Assembly (NCBI GenBank): GCA_947397865.1
Contig: OX377619.1
Location: forward strand, 100,161,007 to 100,225,006
From: Polietes domitor
Lineage: Eukaryota > Arthropoda > Insecta > Diptera > Muscidae
Direction of reading: 5' to 3'
Length of the DNA: 64,000 bases
Within the stretch, counting starts at the first letter, position 1, and every line of letters begins with the position of its first letter. Shown one piece after another: positions 1 through 11,929 of this stretch. Position numbers and translations under genes: made by a program. Below the pieces are notes generated by a model. The model ran no database searches. It saw only the letters and a list, made by a program, of their open reading frames with translations, and had not been told where the DNA came from.

Positions 1-64
1 AGAATGTCGAATTACAGATGAAAGGTCATTAATAAATACCGTAAATAAGACAGGGCCAAGATGA

Positions 65-1480
65 CTAACTTGTACACCGGAAGACATTCGTTATGTTTGA
101 TCGGAATCTACGAAATTCGTGTTGACGACAGGACAACAATGGCGAAACTTGATGAGATAGCATGCCAATTATAGTTTTCTCCAAAAGCTTTGGAATAGCG
201 CTAAGTTTTGCAATGCCTCTATAATTCGATACGTCCATCTTGCTGCCAGATTTAAACATTGTTATTATATATGATTCTTTCCAAAGAGGTGGTAAATAAC
301 CATAACATAATGATCTATTAAATATTAAGGAGAGAGGATACGAAATCAGCAAAAACAATATTTTAGTATGTTAGTGTGGATTCCATCAGGACCAGGATTA
401 AATGTGCTCTTTAATGACTTCAAATTTTCCAAGACCGTACACCTACTTATATTTGAAACATTTACTGGTGAAGATTCAAGATTCAAATATTGTATTAGAA
501 TAAGTCGTTGAAAAAAGTTAGCAAATATGTTCCTAATTGATATATCATCAACAGCAACAATGGAGCCAAATTTCAAAGATTTTGGAAAAGTACGTAATCG
601 ACGTTTGGAATTTACAAATTTATAAAAACATTTAGTATTACTTTTCAGTTGATTTTTCATAAATATTATATAATTATTGTATGCTCTTCTGTTCTCAGTA
701 TGTAGTTAGATCTTGCGATGGAATATTTAGAAAAGTCAGTAGAAGTGTTTGTATCTTTTAAATAATTTGTTTTTCTTATTCTTCGATCTTGCCAATTGGT
801 TAGTGTTCCAAGGTGGGCCAATATTATCACGTTTTAATATTTTGACAACTGGCTTAGAAATACATTGATGTAACGCATTGTAGAAATTATCTATCACAAC
901 GTCTAAAACCTTGGACGAGAGAACATCATTCCAATTAATAGTAGATAAAAATGAGTTGAGTTTAGAGTAATCTGTTTTAGAAAAACAGTATTCTTTTTTA
1001 CTTGTAATGCATTTTGAAATGTTAGTACAAGAGTTTGAAGGAATCATAATTTTTAAATCAATTGTAGGATGAACTTCAGGGTGTCTCACCGGATTAGATT
1101 AGTTCAGCGAAATTTCCGACGGCTGGCAAACAAAAATTAGATCTAAAAGTTTACCAAATAAGTTATAAACATTATTGACTTGAGACAGTCCATAATGTAA
1201 CAATGATTCAATGTATTCGTTAACACAGTTGTTTGCAACAACAGGCGAATTTAAGCTTCTAACGTTTTGATAAACTAGATGTACATAATTATATAGATAT
1301 ATTAGTAGATATATTAGTTTTTTGATACCTTGACCGCAAGGGTAAATATGCTATATCAGATCGACAATTACCTCTGTACACATATTCGTGAATTATGGCT
1401 TTTGGTGGCCAGAAATCAGGGTTAACAACAGCATCGAATACGTCTTCTGGAACGATGATTTTAAAAGAGGCCTTGCTACG
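65..1480 (-). pseudogene. Jockey/CR1-type LINE relic (copy A)
   Basis: This is a decayed non-LTR retrotransposon read on the minus strand. From its 5' side, about 1480-1385 encodes an ORF1 tail of the type seen in Jockey/CR1 LINEs, with DVFD and a PDFW-like motif. About 1300-1100 matches the end of an endonuclease domain (LLDLIFV). At 1089-736 and 660-346 lies the linker and start of the reverse transcriptase, including FNPGPDGIH. At 358-65 follows RT with LWKESYI and VSNYRGIAKLSAIPK. The reading frame is broken several times and the catalytic YADD region is absent, so it cannot be active. The same family recurs at 45.5-47.8 kb. Family assignment rests on RT and ORF1 motifs; the exact clade is inference. 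Confidence 0.8.
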
Positions 1481-1489
1481 TTTTTCCTG

Positions 1490-2480
1490 CCAAATCCCGC
1501 TTTTTGTCCAAAAGGCTCTGCGTCAGTAATCTCTAACCAGTCTGTTGATGCAATGACTTTGTTGGAAGGTGACTTTCGCTTTACATTAATGGCGATTCCA
1601 CAAAAATCTCCAGCTGAAGAACAGAATCATATGTTGTGGAACGGCTAATCTAAAGTATTTTTAAAACAATTGCTGGCCATTCTCCACAGAAAAAATGCTG
1701 TTGATATTGCGAATTCTGCATTATATTTAGATTTTTTAAGCGAAAATTATGTTGACAACTACACAATCGAATTTTTGAACCCAGTGTACTTGCGCAGACT
1801 ATCGCCTCATAATCTTCAGTAAAAATCTGATTATTTTTACAATGACACTGGCCAATGGAGAAATTTACGAATCGCGTATCGAAGCAACACTTCTTAAAGG
1901 AAAACGTTTTGACAACCCGCATCCTGATGATTCGACAGATCTTCTATGTAGAGAATCAATTATAACGAACGTTCCGCTGTTAAATCGACAATTAACCTAC
2001 GAAACTCATGAAAGTTGCGAGGGATGGAATTGGAGTGATTCTCCTCTTGTATGCTCACATTGGATCAGAAAGACTATTTTGATAACGTACATTTTAACCG
2101 GGGATCAAATTGCCGCTGAATATACAGATATACAGAGAATATGGAGAAATTAGACCGAATAATGACTAGACAGCCGATTTTTATGCAAAAGTATATTTTG
2201 AAAGGATTGTTATAATGGAATAACGACTTAACACACTGTAATGTATCGAAGAATCTGCACAATTATGTTCAAGCAAACTAAACATTGTTCAAAATCCACT
2301 TAGGCTAACATGCAGATATTTTTAGCAGTGTACTGTGGACAGAATTCTTCTTGCATATAAAATTCCCCTTTTGGGTGTTCAATGAGGTTTCGAACATATA
2401 CTTTTTAAAACCTTCTAGACTTTCTGCAGCAATAAAATATAGAATTTTTAATGTATTTTTAAAATAACTCGTCTGAAATG
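1490..2480 (+). pseudogene. Unidentified decayed coding stretch W1
   Basis: Short open stretches on the plus strand follow one another in changing frames, including about 1485-1648, 1665-1830 and 1842-2153, and look like one decayed gene rather than random sequence. Peptides such as YLDFLSENYVDNYTIEFL and NIVQNPLRLTCRYF are not recognised. The last part, about 2280-2375, is related to 48225-48320 at both the DNA and the protein level, so this is a repeated coding sequence. It could be an unrecognised transposon or an old viral insertion. I assign no function. Confidence 0.35.
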
Positions 2481-2489
2481 GCAATTTTG

Positions 2490-4296
2490 CAGTAAAATCG
2501 TAAAAACACGAAAATTACATAAAAATCGTCGACTTGAATTTCGGACATTTATGAAAAATACAAACTAACTAAACGAATTGTATCAATTTCAAATTGTTCG
2601 GAAAAGTTTCATTTTAATTAACCGATACCACTTCTTGTCATTCGACTGGAGCAATATCTTATGAACTTTAAATTGTGTACTATAATAAAAGTTTGGAAAT
2701 TTAATAAAAAATATTTTAGTAATTTTAAAAAAGTGTAGATAAGTATCACTATGATATCATAATGAAATCTAAAAATCATTCTTAATAAAATCAAATAATT
2801 TGTTGATGTTTGTAGAGCGCTAAGATGTAACATTTGCGATGAGACATTTTTATGGAGCTGTATTAAATCTGAACCGATGTTCCCTATTTTCATCAAAGAT
2901 GCAGAAACATCGGTTTTTGTTTCTTCTAATGTTTTGTGAGTTTGCAATGATAATACAAATCCATTTCGATAAACGAAGAAAACTGTTTGATAAAAACATA
3001 TTTCTCTTTGTTCATTTACAACAAGTGATGACATGTTTACCTTAAACAAACTATTTTTCCCACAAAAGAAACTCAAAAACGATGTTCACGTGTCTAAAAT
3101 TTCGCGTCTACGTAATGCATTTTCTCTCTGCTACATTTTTATCTTCTTTAAAGTTGCGAAACTATAAGAAATAAGTTTTAACATAATTTGAGTAAATTTT
3201 TGTTATATTTCTCACTTGTGTCAAATATTTTTCAGAGTTAGTATTCTTTTGTACATATGTAATTATTCAAAAGAGAGACAACAAATACAGTAACTTGGAT
3301 CTGCGTAGGAATACGAAACTCTAAAATACCAATTATTTTTTTTAATTACAATTTCTAGGTGTTTCTTCTTGCATTTTATCGAGTACAAAAAATGTTATAA
3401 AAATGAAGAAACATTTCCAAATATTTGTTATTTATGCGTATAAAGATTTTGAGTAAACATCCTGTTACTCATGTCCTACATAAATTAAAAACCCCAAAAC
3501 TCACAAGACATCCTACTTAGACCCATACTTTGTCAAAAAGCACATCCAATTTTCTGCATTTATCATAAAAAAATGCGGGCCTGAAGGGTAAGTGTAATAT
3601 TTCTTCAAAATATATATCGAGGCCTTATATTCAAAAGTGGATATGAACCATTTTCTCGAAAATTAGTTTTTGATGCCAAACTCTGTCATATAAATTTGGA
3701 AAAGAATTTTTTTCTAAAGCCATTTTTTTTTAATTTTCTGATTTGGCTATCCTCTCACAAGTTAGTTTGTGACTGCAAATAATAGAAATAAAGTAGTTCA
3801 ACAAAGGCATAAAACCGGCATACTTCGCTACAACGATTTTGTTTAAAACATTTTTCTAGATTTAGGGCATATCGTACTATCAAATTCCATCAATTCGCGT
3901 TCCCGCGAAAATGAAAATTTTCCAAAAATATCCAATTTGTATTTTTTGTTTACCGGTAGGGCACTTTTTGTAAAAAAAAGGGATAAAAATGGTACCAATC
4001 CGACGGATGATGCTGGAATCTTTAAATTCGCTGTGTACATCACAGAAAATGCGTTTTCTATACAACAAATAACAACGAATAATATGAAATTTCTAGAACT
4101 TTTTAATCGTAGCAATTATTAATACTTTTTAGATTAAACTGTAGAAGAATGATTAATAATTTCTCTTCAAATTAAGGAGAAAATCAGTTTTTTCGCTCTC
4201 CTGTAAAGGTATGTTTTTGTTCATAGCCACTTATGAATATAAACCCTCTATATGTATGTATGTAATTTCAAGCAACTATTAAAAAAATATGTTCTA
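2490..4296. other. AT-rich stretch with a small DINE-like fragment
   Basis: No gene is seen. The ORFs here are short and lack recognisable motifs. Around 3900-4060 there is a diverged unit resembling the internal repeat of the DINE-like elements at 13.8 and 22.4 kb; it shares the phrase gggataaaaatggtacca. Confidence 0.5.
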
Positions 4297-4757
4297 CACT
4301 TAGAGAACAAGTCTGTTAATAAAAGCAGCGATTGTCTGCTGCCTATTAGAAGACACTTTTCTGCTATTACAGCTGTTTTTTGGAATAACAGCAGTTTTCT
4401 GCAATCTTATATCACCATTCACACTGCTAAAGAGTTTGCAGTCTGCTAAAATTGGCTGCTGTTAATAAAAATATAAAAATAGATTCATAAGCAAGTTTAA
4501 CTCGAATTTCCTTTTATGTTAGCTTGGGACAATATGCGTATCATTAAAAAGACAATCGCAATATTTTTCCGTGGTAATAAATTGCTTTATAATAACTTCT
4601 ATTCAAAAAAAGTGTTGTTAACATGTATATTTAAGTGGTCATACTGTTCTGTACATATGCTTTAAGTTTTTTCTATATTGCTAAAAACAGCAAACGGCTG
4701 TTTAACATCTCAGCAGTAGACTTTCTGCTTTCTTTTACTGACAAATTCCTTTGAGTG
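4297..4757. mobile_element. MITE with CACT ends and CTGCTG motifs
   Basis: A 461-bp segment begins CACTTAGAG and ends TTTGAGTG, with TA on both sides (4295-4296 and 4758-4759), as expected for a TA target duplication. The interior is rich in ctgctg and cagcag motifs, including imperfect hairpins around GCTGTTAATA. Related sequence lies inverted at about 38105-38280, and a related end is at 44636-44662. It has no coding capacity. It is probably a non-autonomous element of a TA-inserting superfamily. Confidence 0.6.
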
Positions 4758-4759
4758 TA

Positions 4760-5012
4760 CTGATAGATGGATTACTGAAATGTAATTTTGTCGACGATGT
4801 CTGTCGGACGAATGTATCAAAATATTTATCGAATACACTGGCAATAAAATATGAATGGTTTCCAAACGCTTACGTAATCACACATAATCAAATTAACGTC
4901 ATTTATCTTGCGCAATAGACTGACTAGACTTCACGAGAAAAATTGAACATTGATTGAAAATTGACTAAAATAATTAACAGAATTTTCACCTGCTTTATTT
5001 TTTGTAAAACTA
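4760..5012. other. AT-rich spacer
   Basis: No gene, repeat or motif is recognised between the two TA-flanked elements. Confidence 0.5.
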
Positions 5013-5454
5013 CACTCAGAAAAATAACATTCCTAAATCTGAGTAATATTCATACTATAATTTAGTTCAACAATTCTACTCCAGTTAACTAAAAATTTCC
5101 TAAAAAAGTTAGAAAATTAACTAAGTATGAGAAAAGTTTTCTTTACAATGGCTATGAAAGAAGTTCATTTACTAGAAATAGGGTATTTACAAATTTACTT
5201 AAAAACATTTCTTTGGGTCTAATAAATAATAAATTTATACTTATGTGGAAGAATATTTCCAAGGTTTTAAGTGAGAAAAAAATCTGAAATTTTTTGTATG
5301 GAAAAAATTCCATTTAGGAAATTTGAACTTTGAAATGTGTTTTTTCTAAAATGCAGTTAAAATGTTTACTGAAATTTATGCCGAGTTCTTCATACATTTA
5401 AGTATTAATGAACTTATATAAAATATTTTAAATTGTTTAAAAAATTTTTGAATT

Positions 5455-7180
5455 TTTGATTTGAACTGGGATATTGTCCTGGCTCAAGACCATTTTGCAT
5501 CTATATTTAATAGAATGCAAATTTATTTACAAATGGCATGGTGACATTTATTACTTGGCTGCAGACTACCACTATCATGATTTCCACCCTGTCTAAAGGT
5601 TTCATTCAGGTGGCTTCGCAGCGACTTTTCAACATCAAACCCGGCCTCTATAAGGAGATGATTCTCACAAACGAACGAGAATCACAACTCACTTGCCGAA
5701 TTTGCGTTTAAAAAATCGCACCAAGTAATAAAGCACACATGCCATCTTAAAAGCATCTCATTGAGTTGCAAATGTAAGTATGTGTATATGCAGGTATAGT
5801 TACCCAGCAATACTTCTGCCGTGCCAACGCTCATTTGTTTTAGTTTTTTCGTTTGTATTTTTTTTGGTCTGTAATCAATATTTGATTTGAACTGGGATAT
5901 TGTCCTGGCTCAAGACCATTTTGCATCTATATTTAATAGAATGCAAATTTATTTACAAATGGCATGGTGACATTTATTACTTGGCTGCAGACTACCACTA
6001 TCATGATTTCCACCCTGTCTAAAGGTTTCATTCAGGTGGCTTCGCAGCGACTTTTCAACATCAAACCCGGCCTCTATAAGGAGATGATTCTCACAAACGA
6101 ACGAGAATCACAACTCACTTGCCGAATTTGCGTTTAAAAAATCGCACCAAGTAATAAAGCACACATGCCATCTTACAAGCATCTCATTGAGTTGCATATG
6201 TAAGTATGTGTATATGCAGGTATAGTTACCCAGCAATACTTCTGCCGTGCCAACGCTCATTTGTTTTAGTTTTTTCGTTTGTTTTTTTTGGTCTGTAATC
6301 AATATTTGATTTGAACTGGGATATTGTCCTGGCTCAAGACCATTTTGCATCTATATTTAATAGAATGCAAATTTATTTACAAATGGCATGGTGACATTTA
6401 TTACTTGGCTGCAGACTACCACTATCATGATTTCCACCCTGTCTAAAGGTTTCATTCAGGTGGCTTCGCAGCGACTTTTCAACATCAAACCCGGCCTCTA
6501 TAAGAAGATGATTCTCACAAACGAACGAGAATCACAACTCACTTGCCGAATTTGCGTTTAAAAAATCGCACCAAGTAATAAAGCACACATGCCATCTTAC
6601 AAGCATTTCATTGAGTTGCATATGTAAGTATGTGTATATGCAGGTATAGTTACCCAGCAATACTTCTGCCGTGCCAACGCTCATTTGTTTTAGTTTTTTC
6701 GTTTGTATTTTTTTGGTCTGTAATCAATATTTGATTTGAACTGGGATATTGTCCTGGCTCAAGACCATTTTGCATCTATATTTAATAGAATGCAAATTTA
6801 TTTACAAATGGCATGGTGAAATTTATTACTTGGCTGCAGACTACCACTATCATGATTTCCACCCTGTCTAAAGGTTTCATTCAGGTGGCTTCGCAGCGAC
6901 TTTTCAACATCAAACCCGGCCTCTATAAGGAGATGATTCTCACAAACGAACGAGAATCACAACTCACTTGCCGAATTTGCGTTTAAAAAATCGCACCAAG
7001 TAATAAAGCACACATGCCATCTTACAAGCATTTCATTGAGTTGCATATGTAAGTATGTGTATATGCAGGTATAGTTACCCAGCAATACTTCTGCCGTGCC
7101 AACGCTCATTTGTTTTAGTTTTTTCGTTTGTATTTTTTTTGGTCTGTAATCAATATTTGATTTGAACTGGGATTTAAACG
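5455..7180 (+). repeat. Tandem array, four ~425-bp units
   Basis: The phrase tttgatttgaactggg recurs at 5455, 5881, 6305, 6730 and 7156, giving spacings of 426, 424, 425 and 426 bp. Units are almost identical, differing at scattered single bases, so the amplification is recent. Each unit includes a short open stretch with ERESQLTCRICV-like coding that is unrelated to a known domain. One diverged unit is found at 31340-31760, directly after a BEL gag start, so the unit may derive from that BEL family. Confidence 0.9.
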
Positions 7181-7184
7181 CAAA

Positions 7185-7945
7185 TTTGAACAATGCTGAT
7201 GATTTGAACTGGGATTTAAACGCAAATTCGGCAAGTGAGTTGTGATTCTCGTTCGTTTGTGAGAATCATCTCCTTATAGAGGCCGGGTTTGATGTTGAAA
7301 AGTCGCTGCGAAGCCACCTGAATGAAACCTTTAGACAGGGTGGAAATCATGATAGTGGTAGTCTGCAGCCAAGTAATAAATTTCACCATGCCATTTGTAA
7401 ATAAATTTGCATTCTATTAAATATAGATGCAAAATGGTCTTGAGCCAGGACAATATCCCAGTTCAAATCAAATATTGATTACAGACCAAAAAAAAAATAC
7501 AAACGAAAAAACTAAAACAAATGAGCGTTGGCACGGCAGAAGTATTGCTGGGTAACTATACCTGCATATACACATACTTACATATGCAACTCAATGAGAT
7601 GCTTGTAAGATGGCATGTGTGCTTTATTACTTGGTGCGATTTTTTAAACGCAAATTCGGCAAGTGAGTTGTGATTCTCGTTCGTTTGTGAGAATCATCTC
7701 CTTATAGAGGCCGGGTTTGATGTTGAAAAGTCGCTGCGAAGCCACCTGAATGAAACCTTTAGACAGGGTGGAAATCATGATAGTGGTAGTCTGCAGCCAA
7801 GTAATAAATGTCACCATGCCATTTGTAAATAAATTTGCATTCTATTAAATATCGATGCAAAATGGTCTTGAGCCAGGACAATATCCCAGTTCAAATCAAA
7901 TATTGATTACAGGCCAAAAAAAAATACAAACGAAAAAACTAAAAT
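7185..7945 (-). repeat. Inverted continuation of the 425-bp array
   Basis: After a switch point near 7157-7215, the same unit continues in reverse orientation for about 1.8 copies, ending within a run of A near 7945. Together with 5455-7180 this makes a large inverted repeat of nearly identical sequence. At the switch, the phrase gatttgaactgggatttaaacgcaaatt occurs twice, about 40 bp apart. Confidence 0.9.
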
Positions 7946-8428
7946 TTTTGAATATTAATCTAAGATGGAATTCTCGTTCGTTTGGAGAGACTAAATACTT
8001 TAAGAATTATTCTAAACAACCACTTCGAAGGCGGCTATCTTGCCTTCGCAACAATCGCGAAGTAATAGCTCAACTCTTTATGGCAGAGGTATCATGAAAC
8101 TTTTGACAAATATTACATGTTGTAATTTTTTGTGTCAGTTTTGCATACTCTGACGCAAAACTATTTGTTTGTTTTTTTAATTAAATTTAACTTATTTAAA
8201 TTTCACTTTTTTCCTTGTATCAAATAAATTGTTCCTCAGTTTAAGTAAAAAATTACTTGTAGTAAGGAAAAAATCAGCAAAATTGTCCTCAGTTTGAGAA
8301 AATATTTACTTGGTTTGATTAGAATCATGTACTAATAATTTGCTTTAGCGCTATACGAAGTTCAATTTTCCTAAATTTTAGTTCATTTTAACTCATTATA
8401 GGGTTCTCTATTTTATGAGTGTAATATT

Positions 8429-9990
8429 ATGAATGTAATATTTTATGTAGTAATATTATCTTATGTTCTTCGTTTCATTCGAAATTCCACTCTACAAAAA
8501 CCATTAAGACCAGACCTAAGGGCACTGAACCCGAGAGAACTCGATGCGGCACTTATAGTTATTATACGGACCATCCAAGGCATTGATTTTGAAGCCGAAT
8601 TAAAAAAATTGGAACAACGTCAAGACATTAGCAAACACCAGTTTGTCCCCCTTTATTGACAACAAAAGTAATCATTAGTGTTGGAGGACGATTAGAAGAA
8701 TCAACTTTACCCTATGATGCCAAGCATCCAATATTATTGCCATACAACGACATATTGGTCAAACTAATATTCAAGATGATGCACGAAGAAAACAAGCATT
8801 GTAGTCCTCAGGCCTTATTAGGAACCATGAGAGATTGCAAAAATGCATACGATATAACAGGGCTCGTCCTCAATTGTGCCAACAGATTATGGGCAACCTT
8901 CCACAAGCAAGAGTGACTCGATCAAGACCATTTAACAATGCGGGAGTCGCTTTCTGCGGGCCGCTACATTCACTACAAAGTCAGAGGAAAGCGACCAACA
9001 AAAGCATACATCGCTGTATTTATTTGTTTTGTCACCAAAGCAGTTCACCCCGAACTTGTAAGTGAATTATCAACCAACGCATTTATAGGAGCATTAAAAC
9101 GTTTTATCAGTCGAAGAGGACGTTGTCAGAATATATACAGCGACAATGCAACAAACTTCGTTGATGCTAGAAATCAACTTCCGGAACTTACTGATTCAAT
9201 TTACTCAAAAGATGGACAGGAATAGTTTCAACATGCAGCTCAAAAGGAATAACATTTCATTTTATTCCACCCAGAGCTCCTCATTTCGGTGGGCTGTGGG
9301 AAGCAGCTGTGAAATCTGCAAAGCACCTTTTAATCCGGAGTGTAGCCACAAGTTTATTGACGTATGAAGAACTGGAGACAATAGTCGTTGAAATAGAAGC
9401 AATATTGAACTCACGACCTTTGACACCGATGTCTAATGATCCTTCCGACCTATCAGCATTGACACCAGGACATCTACTGATCGGTGAGGCTCCCACAGCA
9501 GCGGTGGATAGCCAGTTCAAAAAATATTTCACTTCTGTCCCGATGGGAACTCGTAACATAATTAAAACATGTGTTCTGGAAACGATGGTCCAGTGAATAT
9601 CTGCACGAGCTGCAACAGCGGCAGAAATGGAGAAAGCCATCTTCTAACATCAAACCAGGAGACATGGTCATCATTAAAGAAGACAACACTCCCGACATGA
9701 AATGGCCATTAAGTAGTACAAACTGCAACAGGAAGTTTCAAACGCGCAATTCATCGTCTTGCCTTACTTCCTATTGAAAATGGCCAACAACTTGGTCCAG
9801 GCGAACTTCAATCAGTCACAAATTCTGATCAAAATTCAAATGAACCGGAAGCAAAAAGACAATGTTTGCCAGGCGGATCTGTACATAATTCAAACGTCGA
9901 TGTCATTCCCACCGATACCAAACCTCTAGCGAAGCCAACACGACGACGTCTTTCGACACCAGCTATATTAATAACATATTATTGATCCTT
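8429..9990 (+). pseudogene. BEL/Pao integrase relic (BEL copy 1)
   Basis: The plus strand encodes a broken integrase of a BEL-type LTR retrotransposon. The N-terminal part (8429-8900) has LNPRELDAAL, GGRLEESTLPYD and HPILLPYND. The core (8938-9225) has VRGKRPTKAYIAVFICFVTKAVH and YSDNATNF, which carries the second catalytic Asp. The C-terminal part (9309-9596) has ILNSRPLTPM and LTPGHLLIG. Frames change at several places (about 8656, 8900, 9240 and 9590). The first Asp segment reads VAFCGPL instead of the usual DFAGP, so it is damaged. Protease, RT and RNase H are missing, because the left side abuts the TIR element. Confidence 0.85.
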
Positions 9991-10929
9991 CCATTTGTCA
10001 TATGTAGTCCAGTGAAGGTAGAAAACTTTCCGGAGACAACAGGTATCCACTTTGAACAAATCGGCAAATGCAACATAATATCCATCGTATGGACACTTGT
10101 AATATTTTATGAGTTAGGGCCATTAAAAAAGGAGATACAGGCACTACAAAATGGTACAATGGCCCTTCAACACATATGTCAACAAATTCAACAAAAACGT
10201 GAGTGCGAAGATGTTGTTAGACGGAATTTCGACGATTTCAATGTTTACCGGTTGATTCCAATACCAATTATGGTGAACCAAACAATGATGTCCATCAAAT
10301 TGTCCACACAACTTCTAGCGGTTACAATTCACCGAGATCGATACTTTCCAACCAGCACCGAAATTCTTCAACACTGCATTATGTTAGAGGACAAAACATA
10401 TATATGTATCAATACACAGCCAATTTATAGCAGAGGATCATCAATAAATGCATGTGAAATAAGTCTATTTAACAACGAATCACAGCCTATCTGTCAATAC
10501 ATCAAGGTCCAAGGGCAAACTTGGGTCCAGACCACTGACAAAAATCAATGGATGTCCGCACTACCAAAACCAATACAAGTTACTGCAGTCTGTGGGGAAG
10601 AAGTGTCGCATATCACATTGACCGGCTCTGGATTTCTGTATTTGCAACCAGAATGTGTGATAAAACATGAGCTACTGACAATCATGAGCAACAACGTCTG
10701 GTCATCAACTAAAGGCAACTCATATACCGGTTTCAGTGGCATATCATTGTCAGAAACACTTGGCCAAGGGAGCAACACCGTCTCAAATCCACCATATCTT
10801 CCAATAACAAATAGCAACTACATAGAGGAACTATCAGCAATTCAAAGGCAGCTCAATTCAATAGACATCAAGAATCTGCCGCAATCACTACAAACAAATC
10901 AGCACCATCACAGCTTGATCATTGCTTAG
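9982..10929 (+). CDS. Env-like ORF of BEL copy 1
   Basis: A 315-codon open frame lies between the integrase relic and the polypurine tract, where env lies in BEL/roo and errantivirus elements. Near the N-terminus it has the GIHFEQIG..WTLVIFYEL pattern typical of insect retroelement envelope proteins related to baculovirus F proteins. Cysteine-containing motifs (CQYIK, TAVCGEE, QPECVI) resemble the C-terminal ectodomain. After a stop at 10929 the same frame continues to about 11080 with a hydrophobic VALVLIAVLLIIHVTL stretch that could be the membrane anchor. The protein is shorter than usual and the central region around a fusion peptide is not evident, so it is probably an internally deleted remnant. 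Function as an envelope protein is inference. Confidence 0.65.
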   Translation: MILPFVICSPVKVENFPETTGIHFEQIGKCNIISIVWTLVIFYELGPLKKEIQALQNGTMALQHICQQIQQKRECEDVVRRNFDDFNVYRLIPIPIMVNQTMMSIKLSTQLLAVTIHRDRYFPTSTEILQHCIMLEDKTYICINTQPIYSRGSSINACEISLFNNESQPICQYIKVQGQTWVQTTDKNQWMSALPKPIQVTAVCGEEVSHITLTGSGFLYLQPECVIKHELLTIMSNNVWSSTKGNSYTGFSGISLSETLGQGSNTVSNPPYLPITNSNYIEELSAIQRQLNSIDIKNLPQSLQTNQHHHSLIIA

Positions 10930-11094
10930 GTAGCACTGGTGTTGATAGCAGTCCTATTAATTATTCACGTAACCCTCAAATGTTTGAAATCGCAACGATT
11001 TGCACCGAAACCAAGTCCCAGAACATCAAGGACAACACCAGAGGACGATCAGCAGTTTAACACTACATTTACACGTTGTTGACCTTCAGTCAAC

Positions 11095-11610
11095 GCGGGG
11101 GAGAATGTTTAGTTATTAGATATATTTATGGTTGCCACACTTTTGCCTGCGACTGTAAAATGCATGATATACCCAGCGATCAAATTATTTTATGTATTAA
11201 CTGTTGTTGTTGTTGTTGCGAACAAAGATAAATGGAACTTGCCTATTTTCCATGCAGGCATATTCTGCTTAGTAAGCATTTTTGTTTATTTGCAAAATAT
11301 TGATATGGAATATATTCAAGTTCATGGTCAACGGTCCCATGCAGACCAGAATTGCTGATCTGCATGGAAACGGCAATACAAATTACCAATTAAGTTTAAA
11401 GTAATTGTATAAATAGTCAATAAACATATTCACTGCGCTCGCCAGTCATTCAGTGAAAGGAAAGCAAACACTTTCTATTTTTTCTTTGTCAAAACTATTT
11501 AGAACCTTTCAGTTACAAGTGCTGAAAGGTATAACATATAAATTAGTGTCAATTGTGATGTTACTTTTGAATTGATAAACACTAATAATTTAGGTAATCT
11601 AACTCTACAG
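11095..11610 (+). repeat. PPT and 3' LTR of BEL copy 1
   Basis: A purine run GCGGGGGAGAA (11095-11105) is followed by TGTTTAGTTATTAG, the start of an LTR at 11106. Most of 11106-11445 matches, in reverse orientation, the LTR at 30440-30808. It includes a TATAAATA box near 11408, a following CAATAAA, and a hairpin around CCATGCAGACCAG. The right boundary is uncertain: the sequence ends in CTCTACA near 11608, but I have no second copy to confirm this. Confidence 0.7.
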
Positions 11611-11929
11611 ACTCGACAATTTTGTTTTAAAAAGCGCCATTTTTGAAACTTATTTTGATTTGTCGTTGTGTAAAGAAATTTATAAAAAATTTTTATTTTA
11701 TTTTGTTATTTTTTCTATTGAAGTTAAATAGAGTTTGTATTGAAATGACATGCGATAAATTCGGATCTTAGCTCAGACAACGAATTGTGAATGCTTATTT
11801 TTGTGGAATATAACACAAAGACATTGTCCGGAATATAATGTTCACAAAAATTCAATATTTCGCATTATTGCTAATTTTTTAAAAGAAATCAAAAATAGCT
11901 GTTGTACACCGCAGTGCTTGACCGCCCAA

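Larger units (their letters stand above)
5013..8421. mobile_element. TIR element enclosing the 425-bp repeat array
   Basis: The left end reads CACTCAGAAAAATA and the right end, read inward on the other strand, CACTCATAAAATA. Similarity between the ends continues for about 50 bp (CCTA, TGAGT, ACTA and AATTTAG in the same order). TA flanks both ends. The subterminal parts (5013-5455 and 7950-8421) are AT-rich and non-coding, and the interior is the tandem and inverted array. It looks like a large non-autonomous DNA element that inserted at TA. A BEL integrase relic starts immediately to its right. Confidence 0.55.

Noticed and set aside
2618..3076. 152-codon minus-strand ORF as a gene
   Set aside because: Composition is AT-driven with no recognisable domain, start context or relative in the window.
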